Below are positions 63,703 to 64,000 of a stretch of 64,000 nt of DNA, piece after piece (the stretch's first letter is position 1; each line of letters starts with the position of its first letter). The stretch comes from DAOSCP01 sp035379625 (lineage in GTDB: Bacteria > Bacteroidota > Ignavibacteria > Ignavibacteriales > DAOSCP01). The position numbers and the translations under genes were made by a program. The stretch is from contig DAOSVM010000012.1 in NCBI GenBank assembly GCA_035379625.1, forward strand, positions 6,021 through 70,020. Reading direction: 5' to 3'. The notes below the pieces were generated by a model. It searched no databases, was not told where the DNA came from, and saw nothing but the letters and a program-made list of their open reading frames with translations.

Positions 63703-64000
63703 AGCTCGGACAGTATAAGCTTAAGCCCGTTGCAGCTTTTTACAAGCTGCAACGGACAGCGGGCCGAAACGGCCCGCTAAAAATCTTTTCTTTATCACCT
63801 TACAAAGTGTAGTGCTTTGAGCCTTTATACTTATATCTTTCCAAAATACCTGGCAATCCGTAGGATAAGGAGTGTTAGATAAAAATTAATCTTTTGACGA
63901 TGCTAAGATGTAATTTTGCAAATTTTTACATTTGATTCGTTTTTATATCATAAAATTGCTTTTACAATTATATCATAAAAACAAATATATTGTATTTACA
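63703..64000 (+). repeat. Repeat copy 3: left part of the TIR element, cut by the window edge
   Basis: The terminal repeat AGCTCGGACAGTATAAGCTT (63703-63722) is followed by hairpin L1 (63727-63738/63744-63755), hairpin L2 (63758-63766/63770-63778, loop AAA), the CCTTACAAAGTGTAGTGCTTT block shared with copy 1, and the start of the TATATYRTA array near the edge. It begins 83 bases after the stop of the gene before it and fills the remainder of the 381-base gap. The orientation is the same as copies 1 and 2. Confidence 0.85.

Overview
The window is a very AT-rich bacterial chromosome segment (roughly a quarter to 30% G+C by eye). It most likely comes from the FCB superphylum, close to Ignavibacteriota, Kapabacteria or Bacteroidota. 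The evidence is of three kinds. One secreted protein ends in a type IX secretion sorting domain with the NYPNPFNP signature, and a pseudogene keeps the second half of such a domain. Several promoters fit the Bacteroidota form TTTG-N18/19-TAnnTTTG. The gene content is also typical: HPr kinase without visible PTS genes, DUF3108, DUF2795, Big_5 lipoprotein and L28. No tRNA, rRNA or CRISPR array was seen.

Layout. 1-7586: the 3' end of a class II photolyase, an AI-2E-type permease, a T9SS-exported GHL10 glycosidase, repeat copy 1, a Na+/alanine symporter and an iron alcohol dehydrogenase. 7594-8441: a decayed T9SS-cargo pseudogene with inverted repeats, and a solo repeat end. 8592-18931 (+): a giant multi-PAS sensor kinase split by a 5-bp tandem duplication, a VirK-like protein, xseB-dxs, a PhoB/PhoR-like pair, and a two-domain MetH without a cobalamin module, followed by repeat copy 2. 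37865-19591 (-): a run of about 17 genes for envelope and housekeeping functions (ctpA, DUF3108, gamma-CA, MBL, ybeY, smg/DUF494, topA, xer, hpf, hprK, M23, DUF2795, holB, ricT, mltG, lipoprotein), then pcrA and a PPi-type phosphofructokinase behind their own promoter. 45114-37934 (-): trpS-scpA-scpB-rluB-dacB-lysS-GT2. 46082-45195 (-): Ppx/GppA.

46128-55568 (+): a VTE5/VTE6-like isoprenoid-kinase fusion, then a tightly packed envelope locus: a 981-aa TPR protein, an outer-membrane barrel, a SPOR protein, ExbB, ExbD and TonB. 55543-63619: two small membrane proteins, rpmB, a glycan locus (three glycosyltransferases and a flippase), two thioredoxin-fold proteins and a degenerate metallopeptidase-like protein. 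Repeat copy 3 runs off the right edge.

The most unusual element is the intergenic repeat family (copies at 4214-4850, 18957-19502 and 63703 to the edge, plus a solo inverted end at 8390-8441). It has about 20-bp terminal inverted repeats and two G+C-rich hairpins inside the left end. One G+C-rich hairpin lies inside the right end. Between them is an AT-rich core holding an iteron-like array of TATATYGTA every 16-19 bp. The hairpin arms differ between copies by compensatory changes. No protein is encoded inside, and I cannot match it to a named family.
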